Assembly: GCA_964035545.1 (NCBI GenBank)
Contig: OZ037769.1
Coordinates: 12,638,633-12,702,632, forward strand
Direction: 5' to 3'
DNA from: Bugula neritina
Taxonomy: Eukaryota; Bryozoa; Gymnolaemata; Cheilostomatida; Bugulidae
Length of the DNA: 64,000 bases
In this document: positions 46,801-60,500 of the stretch, in pieces
How positions within the stretch are numbered: the first letter of the stretch is position 1
Layout of the letters: each line of letters starts with the position of its first letter
Translations under genes and position numbers: made by a program
The notes under the pieces: generated by a model
What the model was told of the DNA's origin: nothing
What the model saw: the letters and a program-made list of their open reading frames with translations, nothing else
Database searches by the model: none

Positions 46801-49800
46801 TTATGATGAGTAGAAAGCTGTGAGCTCACTTGAAAGATTAGTAAATTTGTCCATTACGTCAATATATCGCTGTACTCGAAATGTGGTCGCTCTGGATAGG
46901 AAGAAGTCTTCAATGTTCAATGTTCTTATTACATCCCCAGAATGCTTTGCAGCACATTCTAGAATACGACAACCTTGTGGAAGTGCTATCTGCAATTTTG
47001 GAAGTAACTTCTTGGTTATTTGAGATGATATAATAATAGAAATCACTATTCCACCCACTAGCCATGTCATTAGAAAGTGTATTATGACAACTAGCAGTTC
47101 CTGCAAGAATTTATCTGACTATTCACCGTGTAGAGATTAATAACATAGGATCATGTGCGATACTATGCATGTATTTCTTAGTTTACCTGGCCGCTGTTCA
47201 TAACAAACACCTGTAACCGCTTCTGCTGCTCTAGGAAGTTAGATATGGAAGTTAGGAGTTTTTCCCTCCTGCTTTCAAATCTCCAGTATCTGTCCAGCTC
47301 CATATAGTGCATTCTGAACACTTTCACTTGGGACTGAGTCTAAGCAATAGATTTTAGACAGCATAATTATCTGACCTCCATTGATTGTCTTAAATTACTA
47401 CTTCACAATCATATATTTATTATAAACATGTTTGTGGCAACATCAGTTTAGATAACACAGCTAGATAGCATGACAAAGCTACATATAGTTATAACTTTAG
47501 TGATTATATCATTTAAAAATAACATCATTTCGATTCAGTTTCAGTTTTAAGTTTAAAAAACAGCTGAAGGTTAAGTTTCCTTTTACATTGTCATTTAGCT
47601 TTGTTTTTGTAGTCATACCTTAAGATGGCTAAATATTTTAGTGAGTCCGTTATGTATCTTTGTGCTGATTATGTAAGAAGGTCTCCTCCATGTAATCACA
47701 ACATTCTGGATATGTTTGGCGTGAGACTGAAACAGTAGGTATACACAAAGCTACAGACTAAATTAACACAGAATATTATACATTCATGTTGTGATGCTAA
47801 TGTTGCATAATATTAATGCTTTCTATAACAACAGTGCTTAATCAATTTAATTAATTTTAGTTTCGCTGTCGACATGACTTCAACTTTATACAACTAAATT
47901 TGTTTTATAACAATTCTAATTTTTGTTAAGATAGCTACATTTATCAATGTATTTTTAGGTTTAATTAGATTTGACATGATTAATTAGTAAAGCTTAGATG
48001 GTGACAATTCTGACAAAAACAAGTAAACATTTGACCATGTAAGTTGTAAGCCATACAAACACCCTTTAAAGTAATCAAATAATTGACAAAATCTGGATTT
48101 GCAAAATATTTAGTGATTACCATAATTTAGTAATAATTAGGTTAACTTTCACTGCCATTATTGTGTATTATACAATACTGAAGATCACTAACTTTAGTGT
48201 ATAGAATAGTTGGTTTTTCTACAGATTTAAAAGCTGACAACTCCAACTGCAGATTTCTCCACAGACAAGCTGAATGAATCATCTTAGACCAAGATTTACA
48301 ACTACATGCCATATTCAGACGGGACGCGTTGTCCAGCTTCAGCATAATTCGAACTACCAATGGCTACAAACATATTTAAGGAATAATAAGTGAGTTGAAT
48401 AAAATATATATTTATTATATTGCTTCTATTCAAATAGTAGTTACCAAATATATAAAAATATCTGCATGGTGAACTCAGGAAATTATCATTTTAAGTAAGA
48501 CTTACACAGTTAGAATATGTTGCCATCAATACTATAAATTAGATATGTGTATATAGTTTTAACAACCATGCAATGCTATTTAACAAAAAAATATAATTGC
48601 ACCTTTTAGGGCAAAAAAAACATGCCAGATTAAGTAATACCTATCACATATATAATTGTTGTAATTTGTTCATTATGTAAAAGTAACGGCTCACTATAAT
48701 ACTAAATATATAACATAAATGTTTTTTTGTGTATTTGCAAACTCTTGCTTATCTGATAATACATTATTAGATTATTCATATTTCCTTATTAGCACAAATA
48801 TAACAACAGCATCTCAACACAGCAAACTTCTAATACCACTCGCAGTTTAGAATGGCTTTTACACTGTTATAAAACAATAACTGAAAGTGCTTGTGTATGC
48901 CAGACATATCAGCTGTATAGTATATGCTTAGCTCACCATCGGCAATCTGCACCACAGACTGTCTGAGTTGTCATCTACAGAAGTATTTTCACTCGTATCT
49001 CTTTCGTTTTCTAAGCACAACTTTTTGTTTGTAGCTCGAGTTACGGCCTTAGAGGTTGATGTGCTAGACGCTGCTTCTCCACTTTCAGGATATTTTCTCT
49101 TCCTTGTTTAACATTCAAACACAATTTTAATTGCACATGATGTGAGCATGGACTGATTGACAGAGAAAGTTAATAAAAGCAGTTAGGATATTCAATTATA
49201 TATCTTAAAAATAATTTCTTTTATCTAAAAATACAATATGAAACAAGCTGAGTTTTTAAATTAATAATTTCACATTGATCCTCACTTCATGAAACATCAA
49301 CTATAGTTGCTGCTATACTAGTAATGACAATAATACTTGCTGCATGGAAAACACATTGAAACACAACAAATTGTAAATATCATAGTTTATCATGGAGCGC
49401 TGTAGCTGTCTATAGTGATCTAGCCGTGATCATATACACTATTTTTGTATATATAGACATCTTTATTTAAATAAGTTTATAGTCACTAATATCCATGCGA
49501 GAGCCCCTGCATGAAAAAGTTTTTTGTAAAGTGGGCTACAGGACTTATTCATATGTGACACAGGAGCAATTATGGCTGCAGATGCTCTTCCTAACATCAC
49601 CAATGAAGGATGTAATTTATCGGATGACTTTGTATTTACTAAGTTAGTGCTTTAATCATTAGACCACAAGGGCTCCCTTATTTATTTAAATAAAATTTAT
49701 TATAAATATTTTTCACTCACTTGGGATAAATCACTATGACACTTTCTGAATCAGAGTCTGTGTTTATTTCTACAATTTCTGTCTGGTTGTTAATGACAAT

Positions 49801-49899
49801 ACACTTGTAGGTCCGCCTGCTTCCTATCACCTCCATACCCTCTCCTTGTGTATTATATTCTAAGCTGCTAGAGTTGTCTGCTTCTTGCTCACTGACCAT
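43872..49899 (-). CDS. FBXO39: FBXO39-like F-box protein with leucine-rich C-terminal half
   Basis: Nine exons: 49721-49899, 48937-49102, 48193-48363, 47187-47339, 46830-46989, 46273-46439, 45360-45528, 44553-44714, 43872-44077 (1533 nt, 510 aa). The N-terminal extension of about 105 residues is acidic/Ser-rich with a basic KKRKYPE stretch (possible nuclear signal). The F-box follows at about 108-150 (LWCRLPM, RLNMACSCKSWSKMI, CLWRNL). The rest matches FBXO39 blocks in order: MHYMELDRYWRF; QGCRILE ... TLNIEDFF; NLYINYNGLNEG; LRILSIKVYKNDPHYH; VNFEFDQVPAYTDIAHIL; IPVRGLYIW. Role known for the family: SCF substrate adaptor binding SKP1 through the F-box. Exon 5 begins at 46989, not further upstream (see rejected items). 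The stop codon lies inside a minisatellite. Vertebrate FBXO39 has its F-box close to the N-terminus, so the extension is unusual. FBXO33 is the closest alternative name. Confidence 0.87.
44783..44965 (+). mobile_element. tRNA-headed SINE (family 1), first of a tandem pair
   Basis: Head GAGCAGCCGTGGCCTAGGGG and body GGTGATGTTAAGAAGAACAT; tail 'ACAGGGATGGCCACTATAAA'. The B-box segment is shortened (GACAAAGGC follows directly). Confidence 0.8.
44971..45172 (+). mobile_element. tRNA-headed SINE (family 1), second of a tandem pair
   Basis: Decayed head (GTGATTAGAGCACTGACTTA, GTGGTTTGATCCCCAG), body GGTGATGTTAGGAAGAGCAT, tail 'GGTTTTCACAGGAATGG'. Both copies lie in FBXO39 intron 7. Confidence 0.8.
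46441..46800. repeat. AT-rich palindromic simple sequence (ACTAGTATAATA)
   Basis: Dense TATTATACTAGTATTATA-type words forming many small palindromes, in FBXO39 intron 5. Open frames here are not coding. Confidence 0.8.
49482..49675 (-). mobile_element. tRNA-headed SINE (family 1)
   Basis: Minus-strand copy: tail TTTATAGTCACTAATATCC, body CTTCCTAACATCACCAATG, head ending CATTAGACCACAAGGGCTCC. In FBXO39 intron 1. Confidence 0.85.
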
Positions 49900-51574
49900 G
49901 ATTACTTTTAAAAAAGGATGAGAAGATAAATCTAAAAGCAGATAATGATGATGTCATCACTTTTGGCCTTAATGTGAACTAAATAACAAGTAAAAAGTTA
50001 TTAAAATTATTTGCTCACTTAATTTATCTTCTAATTGGTGTTAGGTAGATGTTGGTTAATAGATTGAGTTTATGGATACATTGGCGCTTTGCTGATCATA
50101 TGGTATTGACTGTCAATAACATCTCATCTCCTTTATATGGTACATGTTCCAAGAATAGAGATATTATAATTTTTATTTGTCAACTTATTACGAATGTTGA
50201 CTAACACAGTTTATACTAACTTTTCACACTTTTCTTATGATTTAGCTGTGAAGTTCCACTTATAATGGCTTCACACATACCCATGACTTCAACTAAATCT
50301 ATCTCAAAATGAAATTTGTTTCAACTTGAACATATATCTGGCTGAAGCTTATTTATTGTGTTAATAATTTAATCTTAATTCAAGAGAATGCAAGCGATAT
50401 ATTGAATCAATGAAGCTTTTTTAGGTTGAAATGACTTTTCTTCCATTAGAACTGTGGCAATGAGCTTCGAACTAACATGTCTATAGTAATATGAAAATAA
50501 GAAAAGTTATTTTTTGCTAAAAGTACGAAAAGAATTCATTGTAGAAAACTCACACCTTCATTACTAAACATGGTGCACTTGTATTTTCATATTTACTTTT
50601 GAACAGGTGGAGTTTTAGATCAGCCTAGTTATTATAATATTTGTGATTGGGAAACTATAAATGTTGTTCGATAAATTTGTTGATTAAGAAATCAAAATAA
50701 GCTCATGAGCTTGAGTGTTTAACACTAACATATCTTTCAATAAATGATTAAACAGCCTTGTAAGAAGCTTCTTCATATACCCAATAGGAAGTAATAACCA
50801 AAGTTTCAATTGAGTATAGAATGTTTTAAAACTACTACAAACAAAATACAGTGAATTTCTTATTTCTATAAGTTTTATTGCAAAATAAACCTTTACTTAT
50901 ACAATATTTCTTTAATAGAAGCAGTTGCATCTTTTAGCTGTCATAATTAGGTTGAAAATTCTAATTGGAATTTTCTGGCAAAATATTTGTAATGAAACAA
51001 ATTGAGTGCTATAAATAAAATACATATACAGTTTGTTCGAGTTTCATAAATACTGTTGACGGAAAATGTAAAAAAAATAAACCAAAGGAGAGATTTATAA
51101 ATCTGCTAACTGTTATATAAAATTATTTAAAACTCTTAGCACAAAAGCTGGCTACAATGTCCAAATAAATAATTAGAAATAAATTAAAACTGTAAATTGA
51201 TTGTCATAGGAGACAAATTTAGATGTGACTTTGTGATTACCTAATTGACATATAACCACAACATCATTATATATGAAAAATAATATAACAATATAATAAT
51301 TTATTGAAAGCTTTCCTATTGCCTACAGATCATAGCATGGATCACTTAATATTGACTTTAAACTTTCTAATATTTGCTTTTCATTTAGCCTTAATTCTTA
51401 CTGCCTCATTTGGGTACCATAATCAAAGTCCCACAAAATCTGGTAGTACTTTGGCTTAGCCCTTGCGCGATCAAAGGGACATAAATGTCCTTTCAATTAG
51501 TGACTCTGTCCAGAAACGATTATTACACCTGTTTCATTGCTTCTGTAGCAGTCTCAGCTGATCTAGCAACGGGA
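49900..51574. other. Intergenic: FBXO39 upstream / GAS2-like 3' region
   Basis: No coding exon supported. AT-rich, without a repeat family that I recognise. Holds the presumed FBXO39 promoter near 49,900 and the 3'UTR of the GAS2-like gene below 51,575. Confidence 0.5.
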
Positions 51575-54500
51575 CTATATGGTAAGCAAACTATCTAAAG
51601 AAGAGTATCCTGTACTAGTAGATGACACCATGCTGCCATTCAACTGTGTGCTGCTGCCGTCATGCCGCAGAGGTCCGGGAATACGTGTAGGTGTAGAGGA
51701 GTTGGAATGTCGCCGATCTTTACGTGGGGAGGCTTGAAACGAAGTTCTTCTAGGCTTGTCCTCTGAACAGGAAGGTCCAGGTGTGCTGGGTCGTGAATAA
51801 GACCGAGACCTAGCAGTGTTGGGTAAAGACATGTGTCTATTTCTAGGCAGAGACATGGTCTTGCCTGGAGATGCCCGAGAGGAAGAACTGTCTCTAGATT
51901 CGGAACGTCTGCTTGACATTGTACGACTGCGGGACTGGCTCCGTGGCCGAGAAGAATGAGGATTTTGACCCTGCAAACTGTCTTTCCACTTTTTCCTGAG
52001 ATCATATGATGGACTTTTGGAACGTTCTAGAAGGCTCTTACATGAAGCAGTGCCAAGACTGTGCCGGGGTTTTCCAAGGCTCTAAAGTCATATAACAGTA
52101 CATACAAAGTGTTGTTTATTAAAGAGTTAATTTATCACACAATCACTTCATTTCCTAGCTTTGCAACATCTAAATGATGGAAAAAGTTGCATCAAATAAA
52201 ACCGCAACCATAAGTTAATGCAAACTGCAACTACAAATTCATTCATTTGAACAATGTGAAGCTATGGAGGCACAGTGAATATAACAATGGAACTATAGAA
52301 GTACATGCAAACATGAAGCTGTCAAATACTGCTACCAGTTACTGCCAATATTTACATACATCTAAAAATATAAAGAGTAACAATCTCAACAGTGTCCGCT
52401 CTTCAACAACTTCAATCTAAATTTGTACATAAATGAGGATATTTGAAAGGAAATTATTAATTTTGACGTGCTCTCTAATATACTTGATAGAACAATTAGT
52501 CTGAGTACAACAAAAAGTTACCTGTTTAGATTGTTTTAAAAATGATTTGTTAGTTTTGTTTGGAGGAATGTTTAAGGATGGGGATGAGTCATGGGAGTCA
52601 TCAATCACGTGTCGCCCAGTGTCATCTCTAGTAATTAGTAAGTCACTGCTGAGAAGATCAGTGGAACCTGATCTGCTACTGTAACACATAGAAAGCACTT
52701 GACATCAAGTGTCATATAAGCTGCTATATATTGTGTAAGACTGAAATCTTATTTAACTTGCAGGAGAATAAAGCTCAAACCAAATCTATTAAACTTCCAA
52801 AAGGTTTAAAAGTCCCACTTTATCAGCCCTTATTTGTAAATTAAAAACTGGGACTCACACCGTGTCAAGTTTGTAAACCGTAGATTAACATATTATAAAA
52901 TATAAAGAAACAAAGGTGCTTAGAAAATATTATATTAATCAAGTATTGTTAAACCCTACATATATATAGTGCGTAGAAATACCACTCTCACTGTCCTATA
53001 ACACCAGATTCATTTTCCTGAGACACATGTTTTTAATATGTTTTTTTGTTAAGAAAATGTGAGATGATTTTTGTATCTCCCATGCAAGAGAGTAAGTAAT
53101 GTTACCTTTCTCAGTATCAATGATTTGCTTCAGAATTCAGTTTCTTATCTACTTGCAGACTCACCTTTTAGTCTTTAAAGGTGTTGACGAGGCATCAGGG
53201 GATTCTAGAGAGGCCACACTCTTTGAACGAACTAGCAATGACTTCTCTCTAAACAAATGGTTTTTATTATCACATTTATAGATGCTGTATATATTTGAGC
53301 TACACGTAATGATGTAAAGGCGTGTTACCTTCTTCATGGACTATACTAATATAACTAAATAAATAATGTTATGTTGATGAACTGACTATAATTTTCTATA
53401 GACATCAATGTAAAGAGCTTTAATACTGTAAAAGTGTTAATATTCTAATAGCACAGATAACAGACGTAATAATATATTCAACAAAAAATATGTAAAGTAT
53501 ATTCTTGCTTTTTAATATATGCATTGTAAAAAATAAATGAACCTCGAAACAAAAATTATTTTTATGGTATGCTAGATGATTTATAATATAGCATTAAATA
53601 AATAATGATTTTTATTATGTGCATATATTATGATATACTAAATAATGTAGCAAAACAGTTATTCAGATTAAAATATTTGTAAAAACAGCTAATTTATATT
53701 ATTAGTAAATTTCCGCAGTATGTTTGAAAGCTTTTAATTTTTTTATTGTTTAAATATGCTCTATAAACTACAAGATGCTGAAAAGGGCAGTACAGTTTGA
53801 CATTAAATCTAAATTCAGATATATTTGCTGTAACAATGCCATAGCCAGCCATATTACATTTAAGTTTTATGGTACACAACATGGAATGACTAAATTAAAG
53901 TCAATTGTGTACTACATACCTTTTATCAGATGGACGGTCTTTATGGTTAGAAACTAAAGATTTTTGGCTTGAGGAATTTAGACTGGAGGGTTTTGAATTT
54001 GAAGATTTGCGTGCCCTTGGCGCAGTTGTGTTGTGAGTTTCTATAACCAAAACAAAACTCAACATTTTATAATCTATATTACAATAAGATATGTGCTAAT
54101 ATGCAACAGTTAAAAATAAGTATTATATTACACTATATTTTGGATGCAGAATAATTACTAGTGGAACAAAAGTGATGTAATTTATTTTTGCTTCTATTTG
54201 AAGTTATATTTCCAGTATAATTTATTTGAGCAGGATAAAAGAAATAAAGATAAAACTATTAAATTCAGTTTTGCCAAAGATTATTAGAAAATCAATTCAA
54301 AATAAATATGTGAACTGATTACATAATGCGTTCAATTCCTTTTTATAATATATACTTCAGGAATAGTACAGCTCATAAACTTTAGCCTTAGACTCTAGAG
54401 AAAGAAGTTTGAAACCAAGTTTTAAATATATTTGAACATTTAGATAAAAATGTCAGCATCTATCAGCGTGAGAACCTACACTAGCATTCATATAAGCACT

Positions 54501-57500
54501 ATACTTACTGCAACAGCGACATGGGTCATGTTTATCCAGGTAATGCTCTAAGGTATCCCAGCCTCCTCCAACTCTAATCATCACATGATTGCGTAATATC
54601 TGCAAGTATAAAGGTCATATAGGTCTATTTATAGCAATTAAACAGAAGGCATATATATTCTATTTCAAGCGCATTTGGGCCATGGTAAGTCCATTTTTCT
54701 CGATTTTACTAAAGCAGTTGCATATACTCTATAAAAACCTCTAAATCATTGCATAATTATTGCTTTTCTCTTTAAAAATACCTTACAAACACAATTATTT
54801 AAAATTTAAATTCCTTGGGTAAAAATTGTTTGAAACCTTTAATTTTTCTTAGACAGGCTTGAGAACTGCAGAAAATGTGCAGATATGTTGGAGCTATTGC
54901 ATCTTTTGTAATTTTGCAGGGAGGGGTACGTTATGTCATAACTTTCTGAAACTAAACCAGGACAACTTAGTTTATTGCTTGTTCTAGATTTGTCACAGTA
55001 TAACTAACTATGATCATCAGAATAAAGGTTACTATATGAAAGGCCTATATATTATGCTAAATGTATAATTGATCATAATTGATCCCTAATATTCATAATA
55101 AGTATAATAATATACATATAAAATAATGTTTTTGGTGTTGTGATGTTTGGAATGGTTATATTTAAACCTATTTTATATACGCATAAAATATTAATTAATC
55201 ATTCATTGCCTTATATTAATCTGATGGTAAATGACAGAACTTTTACGTTGGACTAGTTTACGTACTAATTATTTCAACACAAGTAAAGCTAACTCCTTCG
55301 CCCAACTGATATAATAATTAGAAGTTGTCTTCTCTACATCTGACTACCCTTATGATATAGCAATGTGCCAATAAGTCACATTCTTGCCAGCTTTAAGGAC
55401 TGATTGAGATGATAAATGTATAGATTATTCAGTGAGTCACGTTTCGTAGTGATAGTTGTATTATTTTTGTCATAATAGCTATAGCTTTACAGTTGATACA
55501 TGAGCAAATGACTCAATGCATATACAGCTATTGATGGGTGTTTGTGTCAGACTAACATTGTATTATTATCTAGATTTGTCTATTTAACGATTTAACTATT
55601 GCTAGTTTTTACGCCACCCTGTACACACTTTAAATGATATTTTATTTCAAACAATCCTACAGAGTTCTGACTTTTCCAATTTTGTTCATATCTACTTCTT
55701 AAGACCAGTATTTACATTGAATTTCACAACATGCTTCCATGTTTATGATATTTAATAAATAAATAAATCAATCAATCAATCCATCAATCAATCAGTTAAT
55801 CTTTTAGCTAGTTGTCAAGCAAAACCAATGCCTTCAAATAAACGTTCAATAGCAGCAGAACATAATTTGAAATGATGTGATTAGCATCACTAAAATATGC
55901 ATTGAATTTTGTATAAATGCTCAAAAAGTGACATAACACTAAACCCAAGTTATATAGGGTTTTGGCAGGTAGCCAAGTTTAAAGTAGAATTGGTGACTAA
56001 AGGAAGCTGACTTACTCTAACGAAAACAACATTCTGTGTGAAGCCAATCCTGTACTTGCCTCTCGAAACGTTTACCAGAGGAAACTGCTTTGGACATGTG
56101 CATCTCTGTACAACACTCTGAACCTGCAACCACAGAGGAGAATGGTGGTAGCAGAACTATCATATACAACACAATGGTTGTAGTTGAACTATATACAAGG
56201 CAATGGTGGGGGTAGAACTATATACAAGACAATGGTGGTAGTAGAACTGTAGAGAACAATGGTGGTGGTAGTAGAACTATACAGGATAATGGTGGTGATG
56301 GAACCACAGAACCAGATTATTCATTGTTATGTAACATAGTATCGAGTGGACTATAACAATGTACTATGTAAATACTAAACACAATAAAACAATAAACCAT
56401 AGTGCGTCCTATATTATGTATCCAAACAGAATAAAGCAACATATTGCACTATTTTTGAGTTGGAGACTTTTTTACAGCCTGAAAATACCAACTCTTGCAT
56501 AACCAAAGTAAGTTTTCCACTTCAGGGTTTTCTACTTAAAAACTTATTTACCTTCAGCCATTGCAAAAAATGCTACTAGTAATTGAGCACAGAAAACTTA
56601 TATGCATTTCTGCAGAACTTCTCATAATATGTCTGGTAATATGACGGAGTTGAAGGTAAGCAGTGTGTTGAAAGCTACATGTTGTAACTTTAAAAAGTTT
56701 TTGTAACTGTACTCAAATTTTGCAGGTGTTATCAATGAGTTTCTGTCAGTAAATTCTCCGTATTGAGTACAATTACATTCACGGTGTTTGAGAAACCAAG
56801 TGTAGTGGTTGATAAGATCTTTATAGCTTCTATTTTTGTATTTGCAAATATGATTTGTAACATTTTTATACTCGATTGACCCACAGTATTTGCACAACAC
56901 TTGATTAAGATAATTGTTTAATAAGGTTTGCTCAAATTAACTTGAGTGACAGGTTTTAAAAACAGGATTGATTAAGCACAAGATAATATTTACTGTTGAA
57001 AAATGTTGATGCTATTTAAAAGAACAATTAAATTTAGTTTCTACCAATACTTTAGCATTCAACCATGTGCATAGTATTATATTAGAGCAAACCATGTCTG
57101 CATGTTTTTATGCACTAAGCCATTGCCAAACCATGACTGCTAAGAGAAACATGCTTTGATTTTTATCATTGTAAGACACCATAATTAACTCTTGCTAGGC
57201 TTAGCAGCACCCCATACATGCATGAAATACTAGACTAAGAACAGCTGTATATGATTGTAACATAATGCACTTTTCAAAATGAATTTAACATACATGCACG
57301 AGTTTAACTAGAGTCAAAGTTGACTATGTGAAGTGTTAGTTCTATGCCCTCAAATAATAAGGTGGCGAGTGAATAGTATACAAACACATGGAGCCTCATA
57401 TTTCTAAGAACTAAGGCTATTGAACTTATATTTAAGACGCTCAAATTTTTTACTCATTTCACAATTGAATGTAACTAATAAACAAACCGAAAGTAAGAAA

Positions 57501-60500
57501 TATTATAATTCTAAAAACACAGCTATATTTACCTGACAACTAAATTGCTAAAATTGAATAATGATGATTAATATTTATCACATTACTAAAGTATCTTTAA
57601 AATTTATCCTAAGACTAAATACAAATATATGCAAATTTAAGAGACCATGAGCTGATAGGGTAAATCTTGTGTAACTATTGTAATCTAGTTACTCTGTGCA
57701 TATCTTGTTAAAGCATCAAAGAATGTCCAAAGGTTTTATACATATTTTTTACAATTGAGTTATAGCTTTGCTAACTGGTTAGTGCTCTTTAAATGTCTCG
57801 TATGCATACAGTTTGATATTTCATATTAATCAATCAGAAAAGAAATGCATATATTATTTGTGTTAACAGGCAAGCCTCTACCATTAGATAATTCAGTTAA
57901 TACGCTATTTGCAGCCTATATAGACGCTAGAATTGTTAGCAAGGCCAAGATAGCCTCAAGGGAAGGATATCATCAATAAATTTAGGGCGTCTCATGAGTT
58001 CCAACTGACTTTGCAAATTGTAAAGCTGCCCTAAATAAATTTGGGCATTAATATAATAATTATAAGTCGTAAGTGGTAATATACATTTTGGAGTTGTGGT
58101 AACATTAAATTGCGGAATAATCTAGAAGCATTTAACGTTACTTTTTTTTCAAGGAGCAGCCGTGGTCTAGAGGTTAAAGCCTTTGCTTAGTGAACACGAA
58201 GTTATGGGTTTGAACCCTGGCAAAGGCCATTGGTGATGTTAGGAAGAGCATCCGCCATCCAGTCATAATTGCTCCTGTGCTTCATCTGAACAAGCCCTTA
58301 GCCCGCTTTAACAAAAACCCCTTCCATCAGGGGTTTCTCACAGGGATAGCGACTATAAACTTGCGTGACTTTTATTTAAAGTTACTTTTCTTAGAAAACT
58401 TATAATTGCAGCAGAGGCACTGACTTTTTATTATTCATTCAAAATTGTCTAATGTTCCCCTTTCGCTTTTTATGTTTGATTGATTGGATAGTTTTTTGAT
58501 GCATTAATGAATTTCTTGTCTGCTTTTAGCCAACTGACATACCCATTCATCCAAACTAGCTTTGTCACTGTCAGTGTCACTAATCATGGCCGTTGTGTCA
58601 GCAATTAAACTTCCTTCACTGTTTCTTCTTCCTTCCTCTCTCTTCATCTTCTGCTCCATTTCATCAATCTCCTGCTCGAACTGAACTAGCATAGGGGCAA
58701 GCATGCCATACCTGGCTCCTCGCCTGGCTACCTGGCAATGAACCACAACATCTGACATGAGGAGAGGGTTACCTTGACCTTCACCTTACCGCCAAATTAC
58801 TTTAATATTACAGGAAAATCTTGTTGAATTCATATTAACTGAAGCCTATGATGAAGTCCCAGTAGTTTGATTGCCCTAATTGTTCAACATTATAGACAAG
58901 CAGTTTTCTACTTATAAACTGAAGTTATATACTATAATATACTTAAAGTCGCTGTAGTATTTACAATCCTTTAAAATCTTCCCCGTGAAACCATTAAAGC
59001 TATAAAACATGGAGTTTATTTCAGTGGCTAAAAAAGCTGTAGGCCAGAAAATCCTGCTACATTTCTGACTAAGGTATTGGTTGACCACCCTAAATTTGAA
59101 TAAAGGCTGCGAGAACACTGGTTATACAAAAAAGGGGATTTAGTATTATACTGCAATAAAAGACTGGTACAATGATAAATCTAAATATAGCAAGCATTTG
59201 CTATTTATATGTAAGATAAAACTGCAATACATCATCATGCAGTGTTACAGGTATACAGGTGTTGTTGTACATAATAATATCTATATATATAATATCTTGT
59301 ATGACTCATCATCTAGATTTGCAAAATCCAAGCTTACTTTGTAATTTATATGCCTTGCATAGCTGCAGAAAATATCAATAAATGATGTTATATAAAACAT
59401 GATCATGTTACCCTTGGGATTACATTCAATTACATTAATCTATAATATTAATATATTAAATATAACTGCCATGACTCATCACAAGTCTAACTCATGCATA
59501 CAACTGTTTGATATAAAAGCTATTCAGGATTTAACAAGTAGATGTAGATTATGGATGCTAAGCGACACACTAGCCTAGACATTAATGTCTAGTTTATGCT
59601 TAAACATTGTCTCCTAAAGTTATGGGCAATTATTACATTGGAAAAGAGTTTCTCTTATTGGAACTACGCAACAGAACCTATAGTTCAACTGTTATTATAA
59701 GTAAAGTAAGATTAGTGTTGTCACTGCAGGACAATTTAATGGGGGAAAAGCCGTTTTATTTAAAACTGCTACAAATTGCCCTTATTACACAACATAAAAC
59801 ATATTTTACTACAACTCTTTTGGATTATAAACTATTTGATACAAGCCACAACCAAAGAATTGCTCTATAAGCAGCTCCTAGTAAAGAACTGGTAAAGAAC
59901 TGCTTCAGTTTGGGGTTCTCAAGTTTGAAGTTAGGTCCTTCAACTTCAAACTTGAGAACCCCAAGCTACTGCACTCAATCACCCCAACTCTAAGCTGCTT
60001 ATAGAACAATTCGTAGCCAAAACAGCTAAACAAAGTCTGTGGTACATCTCTTTCAACCAAAAATATGAGTTTACTAAAATTGATAAAAAAAATCTATTTC
60101 GGAAAGCCTTTTGCACACTGCACTAACTGCAGTCCTTACTACCCAGTTCTAGACACGTACTAATGTATTGCACTGTCATGCTTGATTAATGGTTTACTTA
60201 TTCAATAAAATTTATTGATTGCAGTTTTAAAATGCTGTAGATCTACCGGTTAGACTGTTCCTTGACTATAAAACACAATTCAGTTAGTCCAACATAATAA
60301 TTGATAGTTATTTTATTATTTTATTGTGTTAGAAAACATGCAAATATAGATATCAAAACATGAATAAGCGCTTATATTTTTAAGTAATTTTATTGCTTTT
60401 ATTTAAAGAGAAACCAAACTTTTACTTTTACTCTTGCTATGCACTACGGATCACAGATTTATAAAGAACAGCCTTAAAGCTACTACTATTACTAAATGAA

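Noticed and set aside
46990-47106. Hydrophobic, membrane-like segment extending FBXO39 exon 5 upstream (LLVVIIHFLMTWLVGG)
   Set aside because: An acceptor AG at 46990-46991 in the right phase joins NSGQ to IALPQGCRILE, matching the FBXO39 family. The hydrophobic stretch is intron read-through.
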